This document shows, piece after piece, positions 34,997 to 43,284 of a stretch of DNA of 64,000 nucleotides. This stretch comes from Sphingomonas sp. So64.6b. Its GTDB lineage: Bacteria; Pseudomonadota; Alphaproteobacteria; Sphingomonadales; Sphingomonadaceae. The translations under genes and the position numbers were made by a program. The stretch is from contig NZ_CP048817.1 of assembly GCF_014171475.1 (NCBI RefSeq), positions 2,356,001-2,420,000 of the forward strand, read 5' to 3'. Numbering within the stretch: position 1 is the first letter of the stretch; every line of letters starts with the position of its first letter. Under the pieces are notes generated by a model. It made no database searches. It was not told where the DNA came from and worked only from the letters and a program-made list of their open reading frames with translations.

Positions 34997-35404
34997 TCAC
35001 GAGGTCTTTTCCTTCGCACCGGCCATCGCGCCACTCATCACTTCAGCGAAATCGTCGATGCTCTTCAGCGTCTCTTCAATCGTCGCCGCGCGATATGAAT
35101 CGTCCTTGCCGGCCTTGGCCAGCAGCGCGTCGGCGTCGGCTGCAGCCCTCGTCCGAAGCGCCAAACAGTCACCGCCCTTTGTTACAAGCGGCTTCACCCG
35201 CTTGCCATCCTTGCCGCTGATCGTAGCGCCAAGCGACTGCAGTCGGCAGGCGAGATAGGGTTCGACCGCAGGTGCGACCTCATCGGGTATGTGGAGGCTG
35301 TGTGTCTCAGACTTTTCAACCTTGTTGGTCAGCTCGAGCGCTGCCGCTTGCGTCGCCGAAACCGTCACCATTCCGATCACGCCAAGTATAATGAGCTTCC
35401 TCAC
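34997..35404 (-). CDS. Signal-peptide protein of unknown function inside the suf operon
   Basis: 135 residues from GTG 35404 in a GTGA overlap with the sufB stop, so it is translationally coupled to sufB. The leader [22 protein letters not shown] is a clear signal peptide. The mature part holds two Cys ([19 protein letters not shown]), which could form a periplasmic disulfide, and an Ala/Asp-rich helical C-terminus. I do not recognise a family. An exported protein co-translated with the cytosolic Fe-S machinery is unexpected. Confidence 0.75.
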   Translation of the reverse strand: MRKLIILGVIGMVTVSATQAAALELTNKVEKSETHSLHIPDEVAPAVEPYLACRLQSLGATISGKDGKRVKPLVTKGGDCLALRTRAAADADALLAKAGKDDSYRAATIEETLKSIDDFAEVMSGAMAGAKEKTS

Positions 35405-36864
35405 CCCACGCTCCCCTCAAGCGAGATTCCCAACAGCTTCTGCGCCTCGACCGCAAACTCCATCGGCAATTGCTTCAGCACCTCGCGCGCGAAGCCGTTA
35501 ACGATCAGCGCGACCGCCGCTTCGCTGTCGAGCCCGCGCTGCATCGCGTAGAACATCTGGTCATCGCTGATCTTCGAGGTGGTCGCCTCATGCTCGATCT
35601 GCGCCGACGGGTTGCGCACCTCGATATAGGGCACGGTATGCGCGCCGCACTGGTCGCCGAGCAGCAGGGAATCGCACTGGGTAAAGTTGCGCACCCCTTC
35701 CGCGGTGGGCGCGACGCGGACCAGGCCGCGATACGTATTGTCCGAGCGCCCGGCCGAAATGCCCTTCGACACGATGGTCGATCGGGTGTTCTTGCCGAGA
35801 TGGATCATCTTGGTGCCGGTATCGGCCTGTTGCCGGTTGTTGGTCACCGCGACGGAGTAGAATTCGCCGACGCTATTCTCGCCCGCCAGCACGCAAGAAG
35901 GATATTTCCAGGTGATCGCGCTGCCGGTCTCGACCTGGGTCCAGCTGACCTTGCTATTCTTGCCCTGGCAGAGCGCGCGCTTGGTGACGAAATTATAGAT
36001 CCCGCCCTTGCCGTTCTCGTCGCCCGGATACCAGTTCTGCACGGTCGAATATTTGATCTCGGCATCGTCCAGCGCGACCAGCTCGACCACGGCGGCGTGC
36101 AACTGGTTCTCGTCGCGCATCGGCGCGGTGCAGCCTTCGAGATAGGAGACATAACTGCCCTTGTCGGCGATGATCAGCGTGCGTTCGAACTGGCCGGTAT
36201 TCTCCGCATTGATGCGGAAATAGGTGCTCAGCTCCATCGGGCAGCGCACGCCCTCCGGGATATAAACGAAGGTGCCGTCACTGAACACCGCGCAGTTGAG
36301 CGCGGCGAAGTAATTGTCGTGCTGCGGCACGACCTTACCGAGCCATTTGCGCACCATGTCGGGATAGTCGCGGATCGCCTCGCTGATCGAGCGGAAGATC
36401 ACCCCGGCGCTTTCGAGCTCCGCGCGGAAAGTGGTCGCGACCGAGACGCTGTCGAACACCGCATCGACCGCGACTTTGCGCGCACCTTCGACCCCGGCGA
36501 GCATTTTCTGCTCCTCGATCGGGATGCCGAGCTTTTCATAGACGCGCAGGATTTCGGGATCGACCTCGTCCAAGCTGCCGAGCTTCGGCTTGGCCTTGGG
36601 TTCGGCGTAATAATAAGCGTCCTGATAATCGATCGGCGGCACGTTGAGCTTGGCCCACTCGGGCGGCGTCATGGTCAGCCACAGGCGATACGCCTTGAGC
36701 CGCCAGTCGAGCATCCATTCGGGTTCGTTCTTCTTGGCCGAAATGAAGCGGACCGTATCCTCGCTCAGCCCCTTGGGCGCGAATTCCTGTTCGATGTCCG
36801 AATGGAAACCCCATTCGTACGTCTTGTTGGCGGCGGCATGCGCTTCGGCGTTCTTGGTGGCCAT
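35401..36864 (-). CDS. sufB: Fe-S assembly scaffold SufB
   Basis: 487 residues, normal length. Typical segments: [142 protein letters not shown] and [16 protein letters not shown]. It is the main scaffold on which clusters are built. It starts one base after the sufR stop codon. Confidence 0.96.
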   Translation of the reverse strand: MATKNAEAHAAANKTYEWGFHSDIEQEFAPKGLSEDTVRFISAKKNEPEWMLDWRLKAYRLWLTMTPPEWAKLNVPPIDYQDAYYYAEPKAKPKLGSLDEVDPEILRVYEKLGIPIEEQKMLAGVEGARKVAVDAVFDSVSVATTFRAELESAGVIFRSISEAIRDYPDMVRKWLGKVVPQHDNYFAALNCAVFSDGTFVYIPEGVRCPMELSTYFRINAENTGQFERTLIIADKGSYVSYLEGCTAPMRDENQLHAAVVELVALDDAEIKYSTVQNWYPGDENGKGGIYNFVTKRALCQGKNSKVSWTQVETGSAITWKYPSCVLAGENSVGEFYSVAVTNNRQQADTGTKMIHLGKNTRSTIVSKGISAGRSDNTYRGLVRVAPTAEGVRNFTQCDSLLLGDQCGAHTVPYIEVRNPSAQIEHEATTSKISDDQMFYAMQRGLDSEAAVALIVNGFAREVLKQLPMEFAVEAQKLLGISLEGSVG

Positions 36865-36865
36865 C

Positions 36866-37336
36866 TTAATTCATCACCTCGGCGCCGAGCGCCATATCGA
36901 CCCTGGTTTCGGTCGGATTGGTTCGGAGTGGCGTGCTGGACAAGGTGGCCAGGCTGACGCCCGCCAACGCCCCGCGCACCGCGCCGTTGACGGTGTTCCA
37001 GTGCGGCTTCACCCGGCAATTATCTTCATGTCCGCAGTCGTGCCGTCCGGCCTCGACACAGGCAGTCATCGCGATTGGCCCCTCGACCGCCTCAATGATA
37101 TCGGCGAGACTGATCGCCGCCGCCGGCCGTGCAAGGCGGAAACCGCCGCCGGTGCCGCGCGTGCTTTCGATCAAGCCCGCCGACGACAGACGGCTGACCA
37201 GCTTCTGCACGGTTGGCAGCGGCACACCGGTTTCCTCGGCGAGCAAAGTCGCGTTGAGCCGCGCCGCGCCACCACAATGACGCGCGGTCGCGCTCATCAT
37301 CACGACAGCATAATCGGCGAGGCTGGAAAGGCGCAT
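36866..37336 (-). CDS. Rrf2-family Fe-S-sensing regulator of the suf operon
   Basis: 156 residues. N-terminal winged helix ([58 protein letters not shown]) and a three-Cys cluster [15 protein letters not shown] that should ligate an Fe-S cluster, as in IscR/RsrR-type proteins. It heads the suf operon and is expected to tune transcription to Fe-S demand, probably through the palindrome directly upstream. The SUF-specific Rrf2 subgroup is inferred from synteny. Confidence 0.9.
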   Translation of the reverse strand: MRLSSLADYAVVMMSATARHCGGAARLNATLLAEETGVPLPTVQKLVSRLSSAGLIESTRGTGGGFRLARPAAAISLADIIEAVEGPIAMTACVEAGRHDCGHEDNCRVKPHWNTVNGAVRGALAGVSLATLSSTPLRTNPTETRVDMALGAEVMN

Positions 37337-37344
37337 GAATTCCT

Positions 37345-37367
37345 AATCGGATTGATTCGTTCCGATT
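37345..37367. promoter_or_regulatory. Inverted repeat upstream of the Rrf2/suf operon
   Basis: AATCGGA (37345-37351) and TCCGATT (37361-37367) are perfect inverted half-sites with a 9-base spacer, starting 9 bp from the Rrf2 start codon. Size and position fit an autoregulatory operator for the Rrf2 protein. Confidence 0.5.
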
Positions 37368-37426
37368 GGCATGTGGGGGCGCGAGAGGTCTGGGTCAACC
37401 ACTAATCCTCCCGGCGCGGAGAGGAT

Positions 37427-38299
37427 TTACGTCCCGCTGATCAGCGGACTCACCTGCCCGTCCAGCGCGGTGCGCTGACGCATCGTCAGTCGCTGCAATA
37501 TGCCGGGTTCAGCCTTGATCTGGCGCGGGGTCAGGCCGGTGAATTGCTTCACTTCGCGGATCAGGTGAGACTGGTCGTAGAAACCGCGCGCGATGACATC
37601 ATCGACGTCCTCATTGTCCGAAGCCAGAGCGACCGCTGCGCGCAGCGCACGATATTTGCGCGCAAGGAGTTTTGGCGGCGCACCGTACATCGCGTTGCAT
37701 TTGCGCTCGACCTGGCGTCGCGACAGGCCAGTGGTCGCAACCAGATCGTCCATCTCGGGGGAAGGGCTTGCCGCCAGCCAGCCATCGACCTGGCGCACGA
37801 ACTGGCACGCCTGTTCATGCCCGCCACACACGAGTTCGCGCACCAGCGCCTCGCCGATCGCGACGCGGGCCGGAACATCGGACGCCGCGCGCATCGCATC
37901 CGCCGCCGTGCGCAGCCGGGCGGCGCCGAACAGGCCATTGGCGTCGATCGCCCGGTTAAGCACCGACGATGCCTCGCTGCCGATCATCGCGGCCCATCCA
38001 GCGGCGGTCACGCCCATGCCGAACACCAGCAAGGGCCCTTTGGCGCGCACCTGCATCGCACCGCTGGTCGGGCCAATAACATGGAAATCGGGGACCGACT
38101 GGATCGATCCGTCGGGGAATCGGTATTCCGCGTCGCCAGGCGACAATCGGATACGGAACTGCGCATGATCGGCGCGTTCGCTGTCTTCGAAAACGGGAAC
38201 ATCCGCCCGAAAATGGTAGAAAAGCGTGATGTAGTCGGTCAGGTCCGCTGCCGGGACCGCATAGTCCAGCTGAATATCCGACAATGTTTGCGCCCCCAT
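37427..38299 (-). CDS. AraC-family transcriptional regulator
   Basis: 290 residues from ATG 38299. The C-terminal AraC/XylS DNA-binding domain is clear: MDDLVATTGLSRRQVERKCNAMYGAPPKLLARKYRALRAAVAL...DVIARGFYDQSHLIREVKQFTGLTPRQIKAEP. The N-terminal ~150 residues would hold the sensory part and are not specific. Nearby genes (pyrD, suf) do not indicate a target. The frame continues upstream through a hairpin to 38431, but that stretch is leader sequence. Confidence 0.85.
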   Translation of the reverse strand: MGAQTLSDIQLDYAVPAADLTDYITLFYHFRADVPVFEDSERADHAQFRIRLSPGDAEYRFPDGSIQSVPDFHVIGPTSGAMQVRAKGPLLVFGMGVTAAGWAAMIGSEASSVLNRAIDANGLFGAARLRTAADAMRAASDVPARVAIGEALVRELVCGGHEQACQFVRQVDGWLAASPSPEMDDLVATTGLSRRQVERKCNAMYGAPPKLLARKYRALRAAVALASDNEDVDDVIARGFYDQSHLIREVKQFTGLTPRQIKAEPGILQRLTMRQRTALDGQVSPLISGT

Positions 38300-38334
38300 T
38301 ATCTTATGAGGGGCAAGGTAACGCTTTGTCACCG

Positions 38335-38372
38335 AAAAGAAAAGCGGCCCGGACGGAGAACCGCCCGGGCCG
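38335..38372 (-). terminator. Rho-independent terminator ahead of the AraC-type gene
   Basis: On the minus strand, CGGCCCGG (38372-38365) pairs with CCGGGCCG (38352-38345) around a 12-base loop, followed by CTTTTCTTTT. It lies upstream of the AraC-type gene, so it must end a short transcript starting between 38373 and about 38520, or act as an attenuator. Confidence 0.6.
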
Positions 38373-38480
38373 TAAGTGAAAGAACCCCCTGTTGCGAAAG
38401 GGCTCCTTGGGTCGCACTGCTCTTTGAGCAAATTCCAACCCGCCTGTATTGGACGAAAGCGCCATTTTGGTGAGATTCCG
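38373..38480 (-). ncRNA. Candidate small RNA or attenuated leader (speculative)
   Basis: The divergent gap between pyrD (+) and the AraC-type gene (-) ends on the minus strand with a good terminator (38335-38372) but encodes no protein before it. A second pairing, CCCUUU/AGGGGG, is visible in AGGAGCCCTTTCGCAACAGGGGG. No promoter is convincing and the 5' end is a guess. Confidence 0.3.
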
Positions 38481-38526
38481 TAACGAAATTTTTGACCATG
38501 CGGCTTGCCGATGCCATGTCGCGCCG

Positions 38527-39558
38527 ATGCTCTACCCGTTGATCCGCCCCGCCCTTTTCGCCATCGATGCCGAGCGCGCGCATGGCCTGACCCTTGCTAT
38601 GCTGTCGCGATGGCCGGGACGCCCGTTGCTCCAGTCCAATCCAGTCCTCCGCACGACGGTCGCAGGGCTCGATTTCGCCAACCCGCTGGGTCTCGCCGCA
38701 GGCGTCGACAAGGACGGCCGCGCGATCGACGGTTTCTTCTCCCTTGGCTTCGGCAGCGTCGAGATCGGCACGCTGACCCCCCTGCCCCAGCCCGGCAATC
38801 CACGCCCGCGCGTGTTCCGGCTGCGTGAGGACCGCGCGGTGATCAATCGCATGGGGTTCAATAATGGTGGCATCGATGCCGCTTTGCCGCATGCCGCCGC
38901 AGCGCGGCGCCAGGGCAAGCTCGGCATCAATGTTGGCGCGAACAAGGACGCGACCGACCGGATCGCCGACTACCGCATCGGCGTGGAAAAAGCCGCGCAG
39001 GTCGCGGATTATGTCACGATCAATATCAGTTCGCCCAACACGCCGGGACTGCGCGATCTGCAACATGGGTCGGCGCTGGCCGAACTGCTCGCCGCCGCCG
39101 ATGAGGCGCGGCGCATTCCGATCCAGCGTCCGCCCCTGTTCCTGAAGGTCGCGCCAGATCTCAACGCGCGCGAGATCGACGGAATCGCACGTGCGGCGAT
39201 CGAAAACCGCATCGATGCGCTGATCGTCAGCAACACGACCCTGTCGCGTCCGGCGTTGCAATCCGCGCGGGCGGTCGAGACCGGGGGCTTGTCCGGTGCT
39301 CCGCTGGCACGACTTGCGCGACAGCGGCTCGCTGATTTTCGCAGGGCAACCGATGGCGCGCTGCCACTGATATCGGTCGGCGGAATCGGCAGCGCGGAAG
39401 AAAGCTACGCGCGAATCCGCGCCGGGGCGAGCCTGGTGCAACTCTATACCGCCCTGGTCTATGAGGGCCCGGGGCTCGCGCGCCGTATCACGGACGGGCT
39501 CGCCAAGCTGTTGGAGCGTGACGGTTTCGCGAGTGTTGCCGAGGCGGTCGGCCCCTGA
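38527..39558 (+). CDS. pyrD: Dihydroorotate dehydrogenase (quinone), class 2
   Basis: 343 residues from ATG 38527; an upstream in-frame start at 38449 adds non-conserved sequence. Class 2 features: the N-terminal membrane-associating helices (LYPLIRPALFAIDAERAHGLTLAMLSRW), NPLGLAAGVDKDGRAIDGFFSLGFGSVEIGTLTPLPQPGNPRPRVFRLREDRAVINRMGFNN, NISSPNTPGLRDLQ and the FMN-binding GGIGSAEESYARIRAGASLVQLYTALVYEGPGL. It oxidises dihydroorotate to orotate with ubiquinone in pyrimidine synthesis. Confidence 0.95.
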   Translation: MLYPLIRPALFAIDAERAHGLTLAMLSRWPGRPLLQSNPVLRTTVAGLDFANPLGLAAGVDKDGRAIDGFFSLGFGSVEIGTLTPLPQPGNPRPRVFRLREDRAVINRMGFNNGGIDAALPHAAAARRQGKLGINVGANKDATDRIADYRIGVEKAAQVADYVTINISSPNTPGLRDLQHGSALAELLAAADEARRIPIQRPPLFLKVAPDLNAREIDGIARAAIENRIDALIVSNTTLSRPALQSARAVETGGLSGAPLARLARQRLADFRRATDGALPLISVGGIGSAEESYARIRAGASLVQLYTALVYEGPGLARRITDGLAKLLERDGFASVAEAVGP

Positions 39559-39631
39559 TTGGGTATCACATCGCCATCGAGGGCGACGTAGCGTCTTGTT
39601 CGCCCCGAAAACCCCGCTACGCTTTTCGGCA

Positions 39632-41299
39632 ATGAAAAACCTGATCCTCGCGCTCGCACTGCTCCTCGGTCCAACCGCCGCCAATGCCCAGGGAGTCGTT
39701 TCCTCCGCCGATCCGCGCGCATCTGCCGCGGGCCAACAGGTCCTCCGCGACGGCGGTAGCGCCGCCGATGCGGCGATGGCGATGATGCTCGCGCTGACCG
39801 TGGTCGAGCCGCAATCGAGCGGCATCGGCGGCGGCGGTTTCCTGATCCATCATGACGGCAAGACCGGACTGCTCGACACGATCGATGGGCGTGAAAAAGC
39901 GCCGATGGCCGCGACGCCGCAGCGTTTCCTCGGCCCCGACGGCAAGCCGGTGCCGTTCTTCCAGGCGGTTCCAGGCGGCCTTTCGGTCGGCGTGCCTGGC
40001 AATATCCGGCTGATGGCGATGACTCATGCGAAATGGGGCAAACTGCCATGGAAGGCGCTGTTCGCGCCTGCGATCAAGCTGGCCGAGGACGGCTATCAGG
40101 TGACCCAGCCGATGGCCAATGGCATCGGCTTCGTCAGCCAGTTCTGGGGCAAGTTTCCGGATACCGCGAAACAATATCTCGATGCCGACGGCAAACCGCT
40201 GGCGGTCGGCGCGACGGTCAAGAACCCGCGCCTCGCCAAAGTCCTGCGCAAGCTTGCCGCGGAAGGCCCCGACGCCTTTTACACTGGCGACAATGCCAGG
40301 GAGATCGTCAGGGTCACGACTGGCGCCGCGCAGAATGCCGGTGACATGACGCTTGCCGACCTCACCGCCTATCAGGCGAAGGAGCGCCCGGCAGTGTGCG
40401 GTACATATCGCACGTACCGGATTTGCGGCATGGGCCCGCCTTCTTCCGGCGCGACCACGGTGTTGCAGATTCTCGGCATGGTCGAACGTTTCGACCTGAA
40501 GAAACTGGGCAAGGATTCGCCGGTCGCCTGGCATGTGATCGGCGAGGCGATGCTGCTCGCTTATGCCGATCGCGAGAAATATCTCGGTGATCGCGATTTC
40601 GTCGATGTGCCGGTCGCCGGGTTGATCGACCCGGCCTATATACGGTCGCGCTCGCGCCTGATCTCGGCGAACAAGTCGCTTGGCAAATATGAGGCGGGCA
40701 TGCCGCCCGGCGCCAGGCCACGCACCGCGGCGGTTCAAAACGAAGTGCCGAGCACCACCCACTTCGTCGCGATCGACCGGAACGGCGACATCGTCACCAT
40801 GACTTCGACCGTCGAAGGATCGTTCGGCAGCCAGTTGCTCGCCAATGGCTATGTGCTCAACAATGAGCTGACCGATTTCACCATGGCGCCGGAAAAGGAT
40901 GGCATGCCCGTCGCCAACCGGGTCGAGCCGGGTAAGCGCCCCTTGTCATCGATGGCACCGACGATCGTCTATGATGCGAGCGGCAAGCCCGTCTTCACGG
41001 TTGGCGCGGCCGGCGGCAAGACGATCATCATGCAGGTCGCGAAGGCGCTGATCGCGCATCTCGACTGGAACGAATCCGCGCGCGATGCGATCGGTGAGGG
41101 ATTGATCTACTTCAACGGCGACACGATCGTCCTCGAACGGGGTACCGGGCGTGAAGCCTTGAAACCCGCGCTGGAGAAACTCGGCCACAAGGTCGATATC
41201 GCAAAGCTTGGGCTGAAGGCCAATGCTGCAGAGTTGACCTCGTCGGGCTGGGTTGGCGCCGCCGACCCGCGTAGCGTGGGCGTGGCGCTGGCCGAATAA
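39632..41299 (+). CDS. ggt: Gamma-glutamyltransferase (periplasmic)
   Basis: 555 residues from ATG 39632 with signal peptide MKNLILALALLLGPTAANAQ. The Ntn-hydrolase nucleophile Thr, generated by self-cleavage, is T376 in VPSTTHFVAIDRNGDIVTMTSTVEGSFGS. Family motifs also include GGSAADAAMAMMLALTVVEPQSSGIGGGGFL, CGTYRTYRICGMGPPSSGATTVLQIL, NNELTDFT and RPLSSMAPTIV. It cleaves glutathione and other gamma-glutamyl compounds. An open frame upstream to 39461 overlaps pyrD and is not used. Confidence 0.94.
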   Translation: MKNLILALALLLGPTAANAQGVVSSADPRASAAGQQVLRDGGSAADAAMAMMLALTVVEPQSSGIGGGGFLIHHDGKTGLLDTIDGREKAPMAATPQRFLGPDGKPVPFFQAVPGGLSVGVPGNIRLMAMTHAKWGKLPWKALFAPAIKLAEDGYQVTQPMANGIGFVSQFWGKFPDTAKQYLDADGKPLAVGATVKNPRLAKVLRKLAAEGPDAFYTGDNAREIVRVTTGAAQNAGDMTLADLTAYQAKERPAVCGTYRTYRICGMGPPSSGATTVLQILGMVERFDLKKLGKDSPVAWHVIGEAMLLAYADREKYLGDRDFVDVPVAGLIDPAYIRSRSRLISANKSLGKYEAGMPPGARPRTAAVQNEVPSTTHFVAIDRNGDIVTMTSTVEGSFGSQLLANGYVLNNELTDFTMAPEKDGMPVANRVEPGKRPLSSMAPTIVYDASGKPVFTVGAAGGKTIIMQVAKALIAHLDWNESARDAIGEGLIYFNGDTIVLERGTGREALKPALEKLGHKVDIAKLGLKANAAELTSSGWVGAADPRSVGVALAE

Positions 41300-41344
41300 G
41301 CTAATCCGCGCAGCCGAACACGGCGCGCGTATAGGGAGAGACAG

Positions 41345-43135
41345 ATGCGGACGCTCGAACATTTCCCCAACCTCGTGACGATGTTCTTCACGCGTGCGGC
41401 GGAACAGGGCGACAAGCCATTTCTGTGGCACAAGGAAGAAGGCGGCTGGGTATCACTCAGCTGGCGCGATTCCGCGACAAAGATCGCGAGCCTCGCCCGC
41501 GCGTTGAAAGCGATCGGGCTGGAGCGCGGCGACCGCGTGATGCTGGTGTCGGAGAACCGTCCCGAATGGTGCCTGAGCGACCTGGCGATCATGGCGGCGG
41601 GCTGCGTCACCGTGCCGACCTATGTCACCAATACCGAACGCGACCACACCCATATCATCGAAAATAGCGAAGCCAAGGCGGTGATCGTGTCGACCGCCAA
41701 GCTCGCCAAGGTCCTGCTCCCGGCGGCTGTCCGTGCCTCCGCGGCAAAGATCGTCATCGGCATCGAGGACATTCGTGTCGCCCAGTCGGGTGCGCTCGAA
41801 TTCCACAATTGGTCGAAGCTGATCCAGGATCACGCCGCCGATCCGAAGGATGTGGCGGCGGAAGCGGATTTCACGCGCGAGGACCTTGCCTGCATCATCT
41901 ACACCAGTGGCACCGGCGGTGCGCCGCGCGGCGTGATGCAGCACCACGGCGCCATCCTGCACAACGTCAATGGCTGCTGCACCGTGATTTCCGAGGATTT
42001 CGGCTGGGAGGACGAGGTATTCCTGTCCTTCCTGCCACTGAGTCACGCCTATGAGCATACCGGCGGCCAGCATTTCCCGATCGGGCTCGGCGCGCAGATC
42101 TATTATTCCGAAGGGCTGGACAAGCTCGCTTCCAATATCGAGGAGACGCGCCCGACGATCATGGTCGTCGTGCCGCGCCTGTTCGAAGTGCTGCGCACGC
42201 GCATCTCCAAGGCGATCGAGAAGCAGGGGAAATTCTCCAATTATCTGCTGGACCGTGCGCTCGATGTCGGGACCAAGTCCTACGAAGGACGGATGAGCCT
42301 GAAGGACCGAGCGATGGATCTCGTCGTCAAGGCGACGATCAAACCCAAGATCAGCAAACGCTTTGGCGGGCGGATGAAGGCGATGGTGTCGGGCGGCGCA
42401 CCGCTGACGCCGGAGGTCGGCATCTTCTTCCAGTCATTGGGGCTGACCTTCCTGCAGGGTTATGGCCAGACCGAGGCCGCACCGGTCATCTCATGCAATC
42501 GTCCCAGTGCCGGATTGAAGATGGACACGGTCGGTCCGCCGCTGCCCAATACCGAAGTACGCATCGCCGAGGATGGCGAAATCCTCGTGCGCGGCGAGCT
42601 GGTCATGCACGGTTACTGGCGCAACGAGGCCGAGACAGCGCGCGTGCTCCAGGATGGCTGGCTGCATACCGGCGATATCGGCCTGATCGACGAGAAGGGC
42701 CGGATCAAGATCACCGATCGCAAGAAGGATATCATCGTCAACGACAAGGGCGACAATGTCGCGCCTCAAAAGGTCGAAGGCATGCTCACGCTGCAGCCCG
42801 AGATCGTCCAGGCGATGATCTTCGGCGACCGCAAGCCCTATATGGTTGCGGTGCTGGTGCCCGACCCCGAATGGACCCAGGAATGGTGCGCGAGGAATGG
42901 CGATAGCTGCAATTTCGCCAAGCTGATCGAGAATAGCAGCTATCGCACCGCGCTCAGCGCGGCGGTCGAGCGCGTGAACAAGGATTTGTCGGTGATCGAG
43001 CGGGTGCGGCGCTATGTGATTGCGGACGGTGCTTTCACGATAGAGAATGAACAGCTCACGCCGTCGCTCAAGATCCGGCGGCATGTGCTGAAGGAAGTCT
43101 ACGGGCCGAGGCTCGACGCGCTGTACAAGGGGTAG
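41345..43135 (+). CDS. Long-chain acyl-CoA synthetase (AMP-binding enzyme)
   Basis: 596 residues from ATG 41345 with GGGAGAGAC upstream. The adenylate-forming core is clear. The P-loop reads YTSGTGGAPRGVMQHHG rather than the canonical TSGTTGxPKGV. YGQTEAAPVISCNRPS, the DGWLHTGDIG aspartate and ITDRKKDIIVNDKGDNVAPQKVEG follow. The length and AFT-type FAA1 architecture fit ligation of long-chain fatty acids to CoA. Substrate length is inferred. Confidence 0.9.
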   Translation: MRTLEHFPNLVTMFFTRAAEQGDKPFLWHKEEGGWVSLSWRDSATKIASLARALKAIGLERGDRVMLVSENRPEWCLSDLAIMAAGCVTVPTYVTNTERDHTHIIENSEAKAVIVSTAKLAKVLLPAAVRASAAKIVIGIEDIRVAQSGALEFHNWSKLIQDHAADPKDVAAEADFTREDLACIIYTSGTGGAPRGVMQHHGAILHNVNGCCTVISEDFGWEDEVFLSFLPLSHAYEHTGGQHFPIGLGAQIYYSEGLDKLASNIEETRPTIMVVVPRLFEVLRTRISKAIEKQGKFSNYLLDRALDVGTKSYEGRMSLKDRAMDLVVKATIKPKISKRFGGRMKAMVSGGAPLTPEVGIFFQSLGLTFLQGYGQTEAAPVISCNRPSAGLKMDTVGPPLPNTEVRIAEDGEILVRGELVMHGYWRNEAETARVLQDGWLHTGDIGLIDEKGRIKITDRKKDIIVNDKGDNVAPQKVEGMLTLQPEIVQAMIFGDRKPYMVAVLVPDPEWTQEWCARNGDSCNFAKLIENSSYRTALSAAVERVNKDLSVIERVRRYVIADGAFTIENEQLTPSLKIRRHVLKEVYGPRLDALYKG

Positions 43136-43148
43136 CTTGGGACGCGCG

Positions 43149-43188
43149 CGCGTCTGCGCGCCCGAAGACGCGTCTGCGCGCCCGAAGA
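43149..43188. repeat. Exact 20-bp tandem duplication
   Basis: CGCGTCTGCGCGCCCGAAGA occurs twice head to tail, just after the acyl-CoA synthetase stop codon. Too short to imply function. Confidence 0.7.
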
Positions 43189-43255
43189 ATCGTTTCGCTA
43201 GGTCCCAGCGTCGATTGGGGCATCGAGCCCCATTCAACGCTGCCCCACCCCCTGT

Positions 43256-43275
43256 CCCTCCCCTGAAGGGGAGGG
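43256..43275. terminator. Hairpin between convergent acyl-CoA synthetase and M16 peptidase genes
   Basis: CCCTCCCC (43256-43263) and GGGGAGGG (43268-43275) form a perfect stem with a TGAA tetraloop, 9 bp from the M16 stop. No T-run follows, but the site is right for a shared terminator. Confidence 0.5.
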
Positions 43276-43284
43276 GTTGAAGAA

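Noticed and set aside
35470..36957. 495-codon plus-strand frame opposite sufB
   Set aside because: Shadow of SufB.
43149..43188. 20-bp tandem duplication as a regulatory element
   Set aside because: Only two copies, located after a stop codon; most simply a slippage event.
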